DNA of 64,000 bases from Tigriopus japonicus (taxonomy: Eukaryota; Arthropoda; Copepoda; Harpacticoida; Harpacticidae), in NCBI GenBank assembly GCA_010645155.1, contig JAAGOF010000046.1, forward strand, positions 395,887-459,886, read 5' to 3'. Position 1 is the first letter of the stretch. The number at the start of each line of letters is the position of its first letter. The notes under the pieces were generated by a model. The model saw only the letters and a program-made list of their open reading frames with translations. It was not told where the DNA came from and made no database searches. This document shows positions 42,366-54,500 of this stretch, piece after piece. The position numbers and the translations under genes are program-made.

Positions 42366-42389
42366 AAGGAAGGAAGGATAGATAGATAG
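42366..42389. repeat. (AAGG)n/(GATA)n compound microsatellite
   Basis: Three AAGG units run directly into three GATA units. Confidence 0.8.
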
Positions 42390-42622
42390 TAAGACAGATA
42401 TACGTCTGTCATGGCGTAATTAGCATATGAAATTCAACGAATACCAAGGTTCTCAACTTCATGATGGGCGAGCACTCACACTTAAGCGATCTCAAGGACA
42501 CCCTCATCAAAGATGAGGACTTCCTCACCCTTTGGACTTCTCAAGGCATTAAACGTAAGAACTTCATTTCATGACTCCATGATATCTGACTGGCCACACG
42601 TTGAGAAGTCCTGACAGAATGC

Positions 42623-42641
42623 AATCATCATCATCATCATC
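42623..42641. repeat. (ATC)n microsatellite
   Basis: Six ATC triplets. Confidence 0.8.
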
Positions 42642-43342
42642 CTAAGGCTTAGTAAGGTTAAGCAAAAATTCAAATGACTTCTCAGCTTGGAACTCGAAAG
42701 ATATGTATGACTTGGACAAAGTCCTGAAACATCAAGATGACCAAAAACATGCTTCATATGGAACGTGTGTACTTGAACTTCTTGCACACATCATGGTGCA
42801 CTTAGAGAGAAAAGCCAGATATTTAATGGATGACGGTGAACCAAGGCAAAACAAAAATGCTTCCTTCCATAAAATAGCGAACAGATTCCAATTTCGAATC
42901 GAACTCTGGTGACCGCTGGCACATCTGTTGGAGAGTTTGGAAGAAGGTTTATTTATGGAGGGAGGGCTTTTTAAATTCAGGGTGAATTCCACGTATAGGT
43001 TTTTCCAAATGTGATTCCACCCCTCTAGAGCAAATGGACCTTAGGGAAAGGGGCCATAAAAGCTCGAGGCAGGTTTGCCATCATCCCGACCAATATTGAT
43101 ATCGTTTGGACCAACTCAGATATTGGGCACATTACACAGTTATGTATGCGTCAGAGTGATCCCGAACAAAACATCGACGCTCGCTCTTTTCAAGACTAAT
43201 TGGATGTGACAAAATTGACCAATCTATCGAAAACATTCCGATCTATTAGCATGATGACTAAATATGTACATTGCTCGGGCTTCTGTTCTTGCAGTGCTTC
43301 AATCAACTTCCATATTTGAACATGAAAACATGGATTGAAACC

Positions 43343-43363
43343 AACTCACTCACTCACTCACTC
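43343..43363. repeat. (ACTC)n microsatellite
   Basis: Five ACTC units, the complement of the GAGT type seen at 28.4 and 40.1 kb. Confidence 0.85.
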
Positions 43364-46300
43364 GATCGTCGTTCGGTCTGGTTGTCTTGAATAATATGGC
43401 TGCTTGCCAAAAGAGAGTCTCCCAAATGAGATTATCACAAATCCTACTCTTGTCGGTCCTCGTTCTGTACCACCATGACCCCTCTGGCATTAGAACTTGG
43501 AAATATGTAGTGCCTCCTGGAGTTGCTCTAAAAGGGGCGGAAATCCAATTTGATTTGGCGACCCTGAAAGTATTAGGCGGATAAAAAGGGTGACAGATGG
43601 AAGTAACAGACACCGCGGACAAAGTGGGTCTTCCGAGTGTAGAAAATGCACAATTGCCTTTCATATTCTGGAATAATAAATTTCCTTCCTTTGTCTTGGA
43701 CTTTCAGGTGAGACTTTGGAACATGACCACAACGACAAATCCGCGTCCACGAATTGTTTATCTCTCAAGACGGATCGCTCGCTCCGTTTTTCTTCTTTCT
43801 TCTCGGGTTTGCATCGCTAAAAATCTCTAAATGGAGTTTTGTTTGGAGTCTGTTTCAATTTTCCTCTCTGTTTATGTCTCTCCCTCAATTTTTGGCTTTG
43901 AGTTTTGAGTGCTGTCTAATGGGAGAGCAATTTAAAGCTTTTTTAGCCAGACGTGTCTTGCCATTTTAATAGCTCCTAAATAGGACACAATCAGTCAAAA
44001 CGGGTAGGGAAGAGGCTAACCTTTTTGCACTCACTAGTGAGGAACTCGCTCTTGAAGTGGACATTCAGTAAACCTGTCAACCAAGTTCATAAACACATTT
44101 TTTGCAACCAAGCATCCCTGTTTGTCTCACGCATGCATTCACGAAATAAGGGTCTTCGTAGGTGTAAAACAGAGGGCGCTCAGGTGTAAGGATGAAAGAA
44201 AAGGCTCAAAGAGCGTCAATTATTACTATACTTCGAGGCTGACGACCCAAAATAAACATATTTCAAGGGAATACGTGTTTGTTTACGTCTACTCAGAAGA
44301 CTCCTTTTTTGCACCACCAAGATATATGACTAGGTTTTTCTTGACTCGAGCCATCTGGACAAAGAGCAATAATGGAGGAGGAAGAGGGACGTCTTTGCTC
44401 CATGGACGACATCACATGGTACACAATTTGCAAGAAAGCAAGCTTTCAATGACTCGCGAGGCACAATGGCTAGCTGATACATAGTATTCCATTCTTAAAG
44501 AATTTTGTTAATGGAGAGATGGTTTAATTTCCCGTTTATTAACATTCCCGACAACAAGATAGTGCCATCTGAAACGGTTAAAGCGAAGCTCGTCCAGTGT
44601 TCAAGATGCTCCAGATCTAAGCCATAAAAACGTAAGAGGGATGAAGAATTTCTAGGCACCAAACTGACGACTATGATTAATGAATGTTTACCAAGGCTCA
44701 CACTTCTGCCATAAGGATAACAACGTGGATGTCGGCGAATAAATGAAATGAACAACAGGGGGATGAATGGAAGAAAGTGGCAGGCTCCCAAAAACAAAGA
44801 ACCCCTTGAAATTGCCATAAAGACCGAACACGGGATTAACTCCATTCCTCTGTTTATACAAGATAACGCGTTATAATTTGTTGGAGTTGTACAATGGCAT
44901 TCATATGTTGGGACATTTCATACGTAAAAATTGTTCACCGACCATTCACGTTGTTTTTACAGGTTGTTGAGCAATGGTCTGCAATGTTTTCTTCGCTGTA
45001 CGTAGATTGTTTGAGCCGTTTAGCCTCACCCTGTAACATTCAAGAGGCGAAAGTAATAGAAGTAATAGTTTGGCAAAGGCAAGCCAAGCCAAATGATAGT
45101 CTTATCTTGGAATAGAAATCAGGATCTCGATCTTCCAAAGGGGATGGTTGGGTTGCATTCAAGAACGGACCCGAGGTTCTTGAATTGGACAGCCTCATAT
45201 CTCACATAAGCATTTTTTGTTCGTTCTATTCTTCTTATTTTAGTCCAAGCGGACAGTTTCTCCGGCTGAATGTCGTCAAGGTTCTTTTTCGTGCTTGAGC
45301 TTGTAATGGATTGGAAGGGCTCGTTTTCAAACAGGATTTTATCATGTTGGCTGGATAAAAGCTCCGACTTTGTCCGACGTCCTCTTTTGATGGTTGGTCC
45401 GTTTCTTCGTTGGGACGACTACCTGACACGGTAATGATCTAATGAAAGACACGATATTTTGTCGATGGAGTCATCACTGCTGCTCTCAACAGTTCATGAC
45501 AAGAGGTCGTCATTTTGAATACGAGTACAATAAAACGAGATCCCATTCATGAGAAGCGCCATTTCCACGTAGAGCATTGAGAACGGAGAAGGCGAGTGGG
45601 GAACAATTTGGAATATTTTCCTTTCTCAGGGAGGAGAATAATTAATCTCTCGAGGGGAATCGAGATAATTTCAGGCCGCTTGACTCGGGATCTTGATAGA
45701 AAGATGATCACGGGATGTTTCATTCTGATAGCTAGCGAGTGCATTATTTCATTGGGTAGGCAGGAAAAAGAAACGAGTCTTGTGTGCAATACGTAATGTA
45801 CGTGGCTAATTCCAAGGTTCAAAGCGTCATCCCAAATGCACGGAGCTCAGCTCCAAGGAGACTCGATGATCTGGGCTTTGTTCCCATGTATTAAGTAGAG
45901 TGTTTGTAGACGATGATGAAAGGGAACTTTTTGGAGCCGAGCGAAAATATTTTGCCCTCCTTGAAATTCATCCTCTTTTTAGGCGGTGTGAGAATTTCAC
46001 GCTACACTTCATATCATCACAGACTCAAAAAATAACATCATGCAAATCTGGTGAACTCATTTGCCCATGTTATTGTTGCTCCTAACAAGCCGAGCGTCGT
46101 TTCTTCGTTCGCCCGATGATTTACGAGAATGGACGAATTACTCTTGACTTTGCGGGGTTTTGTTTGTTCTTGGATCAAGACCAACTCAAAGAATTCCACG
46201 CAAGCAAAAGTAGCCAAAACGCAGCCTTTTTGTTAAGAAGTGACTTCAGCAATTACACATTCCATAGCAGAGTGCATTTCATGCTTGCTTCTTGTCTAGC

Positions 46301-48469
46301 CGTCCTATTTATATCAAGCACCTTGCATTGGTGGTACGATCCATTGATCTGCAATTTTGCGAAATCGAGCCCAAGGCCATCTCACTCACACATATGTTGT
46401 TGATACTTTTCGTCCATTCGTCAAATTGCATGCATAGCACACTTGAAAACTTGGATGAAGAATTTCAGACATTCTTCCCACTACCATCCCAGGGGTCCAT
46501 TGTTTTGATGTGATTGATCCCGGGACATTGATTTATTGGCCGTCGATCTCAAAAGCCCCAAAGACTCTTGAAAGACCCCTCGTTCTTCGTCTGTTTCTTC
46601 TTCGGGGCCTGTGTTTCTTTTAAATCCACCATGGAAGTCATGGCTAATGTGGACCATAAAAACCAATCGACAAAATCACATTTAGAAGAAGAGCAGCGAT
46701 TCCCTTTACCGAGAATTAATGGTTAATTAACATTTATGAAAGTGCCATGAATATTGCAAACCAGGGCAGGGTAGGTATTGGATGTTGTGGGGAGCAACTG
46801 TTTTTGATGGGGGCTTTTCTTTGTGGTTGCCTGGCTACCATGACGAAAGCATCAAGATGAGGCTCCCCACTGCTGGATTTAATAGAAGATATTGGCACCC
46901 CAGAGCTCGTCTTCACTCTCAAATACTTCCATCCACACTCTGAAAATTTGTATTTGTCGATTTGGGACTTTTACAATTAAAGTTTTGTTCAGCTCGAGTG
47001 AAAATTCATGGCGCATTCCGTGACCAAATTTTGCCTTCTTTGGAAGAAGTGTGAACATTCAATTTAATGACTTGAATTCAATTGTGGCAGTGTTTTTGAT
47101 CCGTTTGGTAACAGCTTGAACCAAAAAAGTGAAGAGCCCACATACTTGTGTGAGAGAGAGAGGGTGCCAAATTTTAATTTCAGAGAGCTGCTCTTTCGAA
47201 TGGTATTCATATGGATTGTAGCGACGCAACAATCTCTGATTCGATCCAGTCCCGTTCGTTCGGCGATGGAATTCCAATGCTTCAAACGTCATGAATTCGT
47301 GTTCAAGATCCGGGGTTTTGCGTTCAAATCTCACTACCTGGATCATTCCGGACACATAAATATATAAGTAGTAAGTGACAGTTTAAGTAATACTCTCCGG
47401 GTTGTGCGTGCAACTGAAAATGCTGAGAATGGGCCTTTTCAATGGTTCATTAGGAGAGGTTTTGGGCAAGGTTTATGACGAGATGAATGGGAAGTGCATT
47501 GGCGAGATTGGCGCTCTGTTAGCCGCCAGCGAGAGTCAATACGCTGTATGTACTTCAGCAAAGCGATGCACTTCTGTCAGGATTAGCACTCACAGTTCAG
47601 AATTTCAAATCCTGCAATTCACTTCCACCTGGCTTGAAGCTTGATTATCAACAAGCAGTATTTAAACGACATCATCGGCAAATGGATGGAGAGCGATTTA
47701 CGGATTAGCGGATCGACCCAAATCCAGGCTGTTTATTTGGGCGGGAAATTCAAAAGCACGCAGAACTCAATATTTCGCAAAGCCCTCCGTGGTATTTCCA
47801 TAATTGCTCTGGCAAGTCCCAATGGTAGAAACGAGATGGACATTGCTGCATAAATAGACCATCAACGTGTTGAGGAATCTGGTCAACTTCCACTCCTATT
47901 ATTATTATCCCTGCAAGCTTGGGTAACCAGAACGTGTGATTAGGGCTCGACGCTCTTTGCAGGGTTGGAGTGGCATCCTCATTCCTGAGTAGAGCTCGCT
48001 TAAAGCACGGTTTGCTCATAATGTGCAGCTATTAAGTCAACAGTTTTGACCACTGGCCAGTCTGCTAAGCACCCATCATACCTGTAATAATCATAGTAAT
48101 GCTGCATTCCTGCCTTAGATGAACCCTTGGAGCTGGGGTAGTCATGACTAGAAAACAAATTTTCTGCTCAAAAAGGTTCGAATCGGATTCAATCGGATCC
48201 GAGTGAGATTGAAGGGAACTCGTGCCGTTGACAGTTCTTGACAAATATTTTAATTGAACTCGGCCATTTTCAATCTCTTTTTTCTTCTGGTTGTTTATTG
48301 TCCCCCTTATTTCAAGATTCATTCCCCTTCTGAGCCCCGAAATAGCCTCTTCGAGCTGTGGAAAATGAGAGAGAAACAATAGGAAGTCCCTCTCGCATCA
48401 TCGGGTACTTAGCGGGTACTTAGTAAGTCCGACTTGTACACGCTGATTCGTAATCTCCAATCCAGCTGC

Positions 48470-48503
48470 TCTCTCTCTTTCTCTCTTTCTTTTTTCTTTC
48501 TCT
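48470..48503. repeat. Pyrimidine-rich CT tract
   Basis: More than 30 bases of C and T. Confidence 0.8.
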
Positions 48504-49775
48504 GGATCACCGCCAAGGCAAGCTCAAACTTGGAGAGACAACAAAACTCATTGTTGTTCATCGCATGTTCAATCGTGGTGGGAGCAGCGAAACCTCCTGA
48601 ACTTTTAGGTTTTCCAGCTCTTTGCCCCTGGATTTCTCTTTCTCCAACCGCTAATCTCCCGTAAGTGGGCTTGGGGTCCCTGTAACAACTGCCATTGCTA
48701 CCTTAGCTCGACCACTAGTTCCGTAGCTACTAGCTTGGACGTGAGCCCCCATCATCAACATCATTGTCGTTGTTGGAGTTCGGTTTGCGTCCATTTTCTT
48801 CATGCTTTTGACCACATTGTTAAGCTTTTGTCAACCCCGGGTTTCCTGCTCTAGCTACTCAAGTTGCTCGGATGTTATTATTAACGATTGGACTCCTACA
48901 ACCCGATAAGTCTTAACTAAACAAAAATACTCTGGGTCAACCAAACTTTAAGTAGATCGAGTTTAGAAAACAAATTGTTAGTAAAACCTATCTTGCCTAT
49001 TAGGTACATCATAAAGCAAGGTGTGTTGGGAACGAACCTGGAGAAAACTGAATTCAAAGGGGATGTTGGAGGGAACTGCTGAGGAGGGTTGTGAGTAATG
49101 ATGAATGTGTCGCCATCAGAGTTTTCTTCTGTGAAAATGTCTCCAACCGGGCCAGATTGTCTGGCTACAATACACTTGCCGAGGAAACGGGGACAAAAGC
49201 CGAAGCCAAAAAGCGGTCGTCGATCCGATCCATCGTCGGTCTTTCTTTCTTTCTCTCTGCTCTCTTTGCTCTGACTGACTGTCTCTCAAAGCCCATGAGA
49301 ACCATTCCTGCTCGTAATCGGCTATGATTGCCAAACTCAACGACGACATGAGTAAGTGCTTGGATAAAGATGTTTCCAAAGCGTTCAATTGGCGGCTTCA
49401 CCCTTGTCTCTGCCATCCATCGGGGATGAGTATGTTGTCATTCGCCCCATCTCTCGAGGGAGGATAACCAGTAGAACAAGGTCATTACTTTCCATCGGAT
49501 TGGGATGGTACAAAGGGGGGGCTGAAAGTGGGAGAGATAGATAAAGAGCGATAGGATCCACGTTATTGGTAGTTCGTTCATGTAGGTCGGTCGTACACAT
49601 AATATATCGCATGACTTGGGACGATCAAAGTGGTGTTTAACCAAATATCTTGTTCTAATATCGCTGTCTGTCCACATTTTCTGAGAGGACTTAATAACTT
49701 CCTCTGACAAACGAGGCAGACACATTGTAGAAAAGAAGGGAAAAACTGCGGTTTTGAGAATTGAAAGTTAATGAG

Positions 49776-49799
49776 CCTCTCTCTCTCTCTGTCTCTCCA
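49776..49799. repeat. (CT)n microsatellite
   Basis: A CT run broken once by GT. Confidence 0.85.
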
Positions 49800-51518
49800 T
49801 CATTAGCTCAATGCTAAAACCCCGGGTCTAAAGTGCTCTTTAATCGCGAAGGGAATGGATCATCTCGGACTGCCATCACCGAAATCCCCGCTGAAAACCA
49901 CCAATGACCCTCTAATAACGATCCGGCTAGACTTGCACATGTTCCCTCAATTGTCGCCAATATCGATTTGGACGAGCATGTTTTTCGGGGGATTAATGAC
50001 CCATACTTGAAACGGAAGCACCTTTCGGTATTAAAAGGTTGAGGAATGCCGTAGGATTGTTATTGGATCGGATGAGGAAAAACCAATGGAGACAATAAAC
50101 ATTGGAAGTGGTTGTTTGCGGTGAGCGTGCTGGAGTGGTGACAATATATCTATCGGAAAACCACGATCCCTCTCACCAACCATCCATCTCTGACAAATGA
50201 AGGTGGTAGAGGTGGTGGGTTGGTTGGTTGGTTACCGATTGCCATTGGATCGGTCAAGCGCCTTTGGTAACACATTGTTTTTCGACAATGGGAAATATCG
50301 AGAGGAACACCAACCCCGACGAAAGAGCACTTTTTCCGTCCTCTTTTTCCAAGACGAACACGACAATAAGAATCATCATCAACCCGGGATTCCATGACAC
50401 CATTCAAACGTGAAATTCGTAGATCATAGTGGCAGTAGTGTACTACGTACTAGAAGGTAGAAGGGAGTGGAAACATTCTTCACTCCATTGATATCCTAGA
50501 TTTTGAAACTCATTCGAACTCTGCCGAAAGACGATCAGATAAGGGCTCAAGGAGCAAAAAATGGTAATTGATAGTTGTTGTTGTTGCTGTCGTTGTGGTT
50601 GTTTTTGATGGTGCTTTTGCACTCTACCTGACGTTCGTCGACAGATGTGGAAGAAGGTGTGACAGGCAGATCAGAAATTAAAAATTCACCTCTCCTCCTT
50701 CTGAAGAGATTGAACATTTTGTAGCGTTTTCGTGTTGGCACACATGGTATGCGTGCTCGAATTAGGTGTAGATAAAACCACACAGTTACACAGAAGTCAC
50801 ACAAAACAACAAGAAAGATTGGTTCAAGTTTAATGATTACTACATACATACATAGGGGAAGGTGGATTCAGAGGAAGAAGAAAGGGAGGCAAAAGAGAAA
50901 CGAAATTTCATCGACGAATGGGATCTCCACCCAAAAAATTGGAGCCAATTAGACATAATTCTTCCTCCCATTCTTCTCCGTTCCATTATTCCAAGCAGCC
51001 CCTCTCTTTTTTATTGTTCAAGACGGAATGACAAAGTAATTTCACCCTGGAACACCACAACCCAGTCTCTAATGGAATCTGGCAATTAAAACTTAGAATG
51101 GGGAGATGAGTCTAACCCTGGACTCGCATTCATAGGTACCGTACGAGAAGAGTTCCCGTACATGGATGGCTAGCCACTCGATCTTGATCCAAATAGGCGA
51201 TATGTCGACTCACAAGCTCATTCATCCACATTAGCCTTGAACTGCAAATGACTCTTGACATCAAGATGAGATGCTGAGGACGGGATGAGTGCCCAAAATG
51301 TCTGAAATGCATTGGTTTCTGATTAGAATTTTAACAATATTTCAATCCTGCTCCTCCTTCTCGTTCCTCATCTCCTTCATCTGCTTCTGCTTGAGCTTAT
51401 CTCTAAGTAACTATCGCTCGTAAATTCTAAAGATATGGCAAGAAACTCATCGGTTTTAATGCGCTCTACCTATTTCTCGAGGTCATTTCTTAAAGTTTCT
51501 ACCCTTCCAATATTGCAG

Positions 51519-54500
51519 GTCTGAGTTTGGATAGACGGACAAAGTACGGTTGTGAAGGAACCACCCTCGAGATCCAATGTGAGGCTGGAACAGTCATCAA
51601 TCTGGTTCGAGCCAATTTCGGTCGTTTTTCCATTTCCATTTGCAATGACATTGGGAACACCGATTGGAGTGTGAATTGCATGGAACCAAGGACCCTTCGA
51701 GTCATCAATTCAAGGTAAGTTCATCATGAGGAAATGCGTCGAATTTGGGAGGGATGGTGAGGATTATGTTGATGTGAGTGTCCTTGGTGCTTACCTGTTT
51801 GTTGATTTGACGGATGATTCGTTGATCACTCAAGATTGGGAACGCATAATCTGTCATGTGGTTTGGAGCTCAATCAATTGGACGAGGAAATAAGCTTGGA
51901 AATTGATCACACACACCCATTTTGGCACACCAATGACAACTAGTTCGTCAAACGTGCGTGGATGTCTTTTTTCGGGCGGGTCATCATGACATCCATTATG
52001 GTGGTGCCATTTAATGACTGGGTTGTTACTGCCTTTTTCATAAAAAGGCGCTGAGTCAGCTTTTAATCTGACAAGTTTTTATTCTGTGGCGTTGATATCA
52101 GAAAATTCCTGAATGCCAACCGACGATTCTTCTCCTCCTCCTCCCTTCAGTAACCCTTTTAAAAGCTCCGCTGCTCCACCACATGAGGTGAGGGCAACCA
52201 CCAACCAACCCACCCCATTAACAAATGGTGGAAATAGACTGATTCACTAGATCAATGTGCAAAAAGTCATTTATTATCTTTTTGTGCTTGGATGTCACTC
52301 TGGTGAGATGTCGCCGACACGGGGTGTGAGTCGTTTAGCCCAGAGACAACCACTCGAAAAGGTCTATCCTAGTCATTGAGCACACAATAGACAACTGTTG
52401 GGGAGGTGCGACTAATTCGAAAATATTCAATCCATCTGAAGATTCGCTTCTGAATAACATTTTTGAGCTCATCGCCGGTGCTCGCCAAATAGCATTGGAA
52501 TTAGTTCATAATTTCGTGAATGAATGAACCCTTTTCCAAGATCTGGGAAAGAGGAGGGGTGAGAAGTAATACGAATCTAGTAAGAGCTCACCTGGCCAAG
52601 TCAAGTCCGGATATTTACACTTAAGCTTTGGCGTCGCCATCTTTTTTCCTTCTGGATGTAAGTGTCGATGCTTGGTAATGTGAGCTGAAATGTGCTCGAG
52701 TGTGTTTGGTCGTTTCTTTCTTCATTCTGAAAGCTGACATTCACAAAAAGTTACATTAACTCAAATCAGCACTTGGCGGCTTCAGAAGTTCAGAGGCAGG
52801 GCATGAATATTTCCTCGTCGAGTGTTGCACGGATGGACTCGGTCCAAGGTGACAGCTCAGCCCCTAAGTGAGTCATTTATCCAAGACGCCTTTTGGACGA
52901 TTAGTCGGAACTTTTTTGGGAGTGCGAGCTAATCAGATTTGAAGTCGAGAATCTCATCGTCACATTCGTCTCAAGCATGATCATGCACCTCTTTCTCTCT
53001 TTGCTTCTGACTGTGTCTGTGCATCAGACAAGTGTTGAGCTGAGAGCATTTCAAATGGGACCCTTTTTGAACATTCACTAGATTAACTTTGATCATGAGG
53101 GGTGAAAGTGCTGGGGAGAAAGAAACGCACCACAGGCACGGAAAGAAATTAGCATATTTTAAAATCCTTTTATGGCATTTGCCTCATTTCACGAATCCTT
53201 GGATTAAAGCCTCAGGCTTGACGACGACGACGACGACGACGATGTCGGCGTCTTTTCTTGAATTATGTTTCCGTCCGATCATCGCAAATTCACTTTCAAT
53301 ATGCTCGTTGTTTCAGATGTAATATGAAACCGAGGTGCAAGATCCCCGTGGACGCCGCCATTTTTGGTGACCCTTGCCCCGGAACGAACAAATACGTGGA
53401 GGTTCATTACACCTGCCAACCCGTGAAACAGGACAAAACCACCCCCAAAGCACTACCTCCGTGGCTCTTGGATCTCGCCGCCACACCTGCTTCCATATCG
53501 ACCTCGACCACAACCACCACCACAACAACCACTTCCACCTCCCCTACCCCCGCCTCCACTAGTTCGGCCCCGACAACACAGTCCCATTCTTCTCCGGGTA
53601 CCACGCCACCAATGACCAATATGACCCAAGACATGGGATACATTGAAAGTCCGACCACGGACCCCACGATTCTCGTTGATTTACAAACTGAGGACATGGA
53701 GGAAAGGGTACCCAACGACACCTTGGATATGCTAATAAATCACTGCCCTCCTCAGACGGTTCGGAATCTGTTCTGGAATTGGACCGAATCAGGTCAGGAA
53801 GCCATCCAAGTCTGTCCCCCGGGGTCATCGGGGTTCGCCAGGTGGTCTTGCTCAAGCGAGGGAGTCTGGTCAAGCGAGACACCCAACTTGAGTGAGTGCC
53901 AGTCGCTTTGGCTGAGTCGATTGGAGTCGCGTATGCATGCCATTGGTTCCAGAGACACAATTAGTTCCGAATTGGCAGCTCTCACCGAGGAAAGGTCACT
54001 CTACGGTGGGGACATTCCCATTGTGACGAGTGTGATTCAAGGTCTGGCGCACCGATTGCGTCAGGAGTTGTATGTGATTCCGTCGGATGAGGAGAAAGAA
54101 GCCAAGGTGTCGGAATTGTTGCAAAACGTGCTCAAAACCGCCTCCAATCTCCTGGAGGATGAGCAAATTCAATCGTGGCAAGACCTTGGCACTGAGAAAT
54201 CCAATGCTTTTGCCACGGCTTTAATGGTGGGAATCGAAGAGAGTGCTCTCTTGCTCGCTCAGACGATCAACAATGAGAAGAATCTGATGGAATCCACTAA
54301 TAACATCTTGGCCTCTATTCGTGTGCTGAGAGCTCGGGAAGTGAGTGATCAGTTATTTCCTGTCAATCCCGATGATGAGGCCGATACCGTAAATTCAAGT
54401 GAAGAAATCTCGTGGCTCCAAGTGGCCACCAAGAGTCTGGTCGAAACAAGTGAGAACGGAGCTGTGAGAATCGTGTTCTTCCTGTATAATAATCTTGAGA

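Larger units (their letters stand above)
27208..51518 (+). other. Probable intron 1 of gene A (24.3 kb); no other gene recognised
   Basis: This stretch separates the proposed signal-peptide exon from the lectin exon. I read the open frames on both strands and found no recognisable domain; all are short and overlap others. It holds many microsatellites (listed separately), a purine-rich tract at 32.6 kb and the alternative first-exon candidate at 29.1 kb. Long 5' introns of this kind often carry enhancers, but I could not pin down any. If exon 1 is wrong, this region is simply intergenic. Confidence 0.4.

Noticed and set aside
43426..43581. Signal-peptide-like frame MRLSQILLLSVLVL in the putative intron
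   Set aside because: The available GT donors are weak and leave phase 0 or 2, which does not fit gene A exon 2.
48434..48660. Hydrophobic frame ending at a good gtaagt donor (48661), closer to the gene A lectin exon
   Set aside because: It ends two bases into a codon, but exon 2 needs one base; joining would break the frame.
53407..53960. Antisense frames under gene A exon 3
   Set aside because: They are shadows of the strongly supported coding strand; the Val runs are the complement of the Thr-rich linker.
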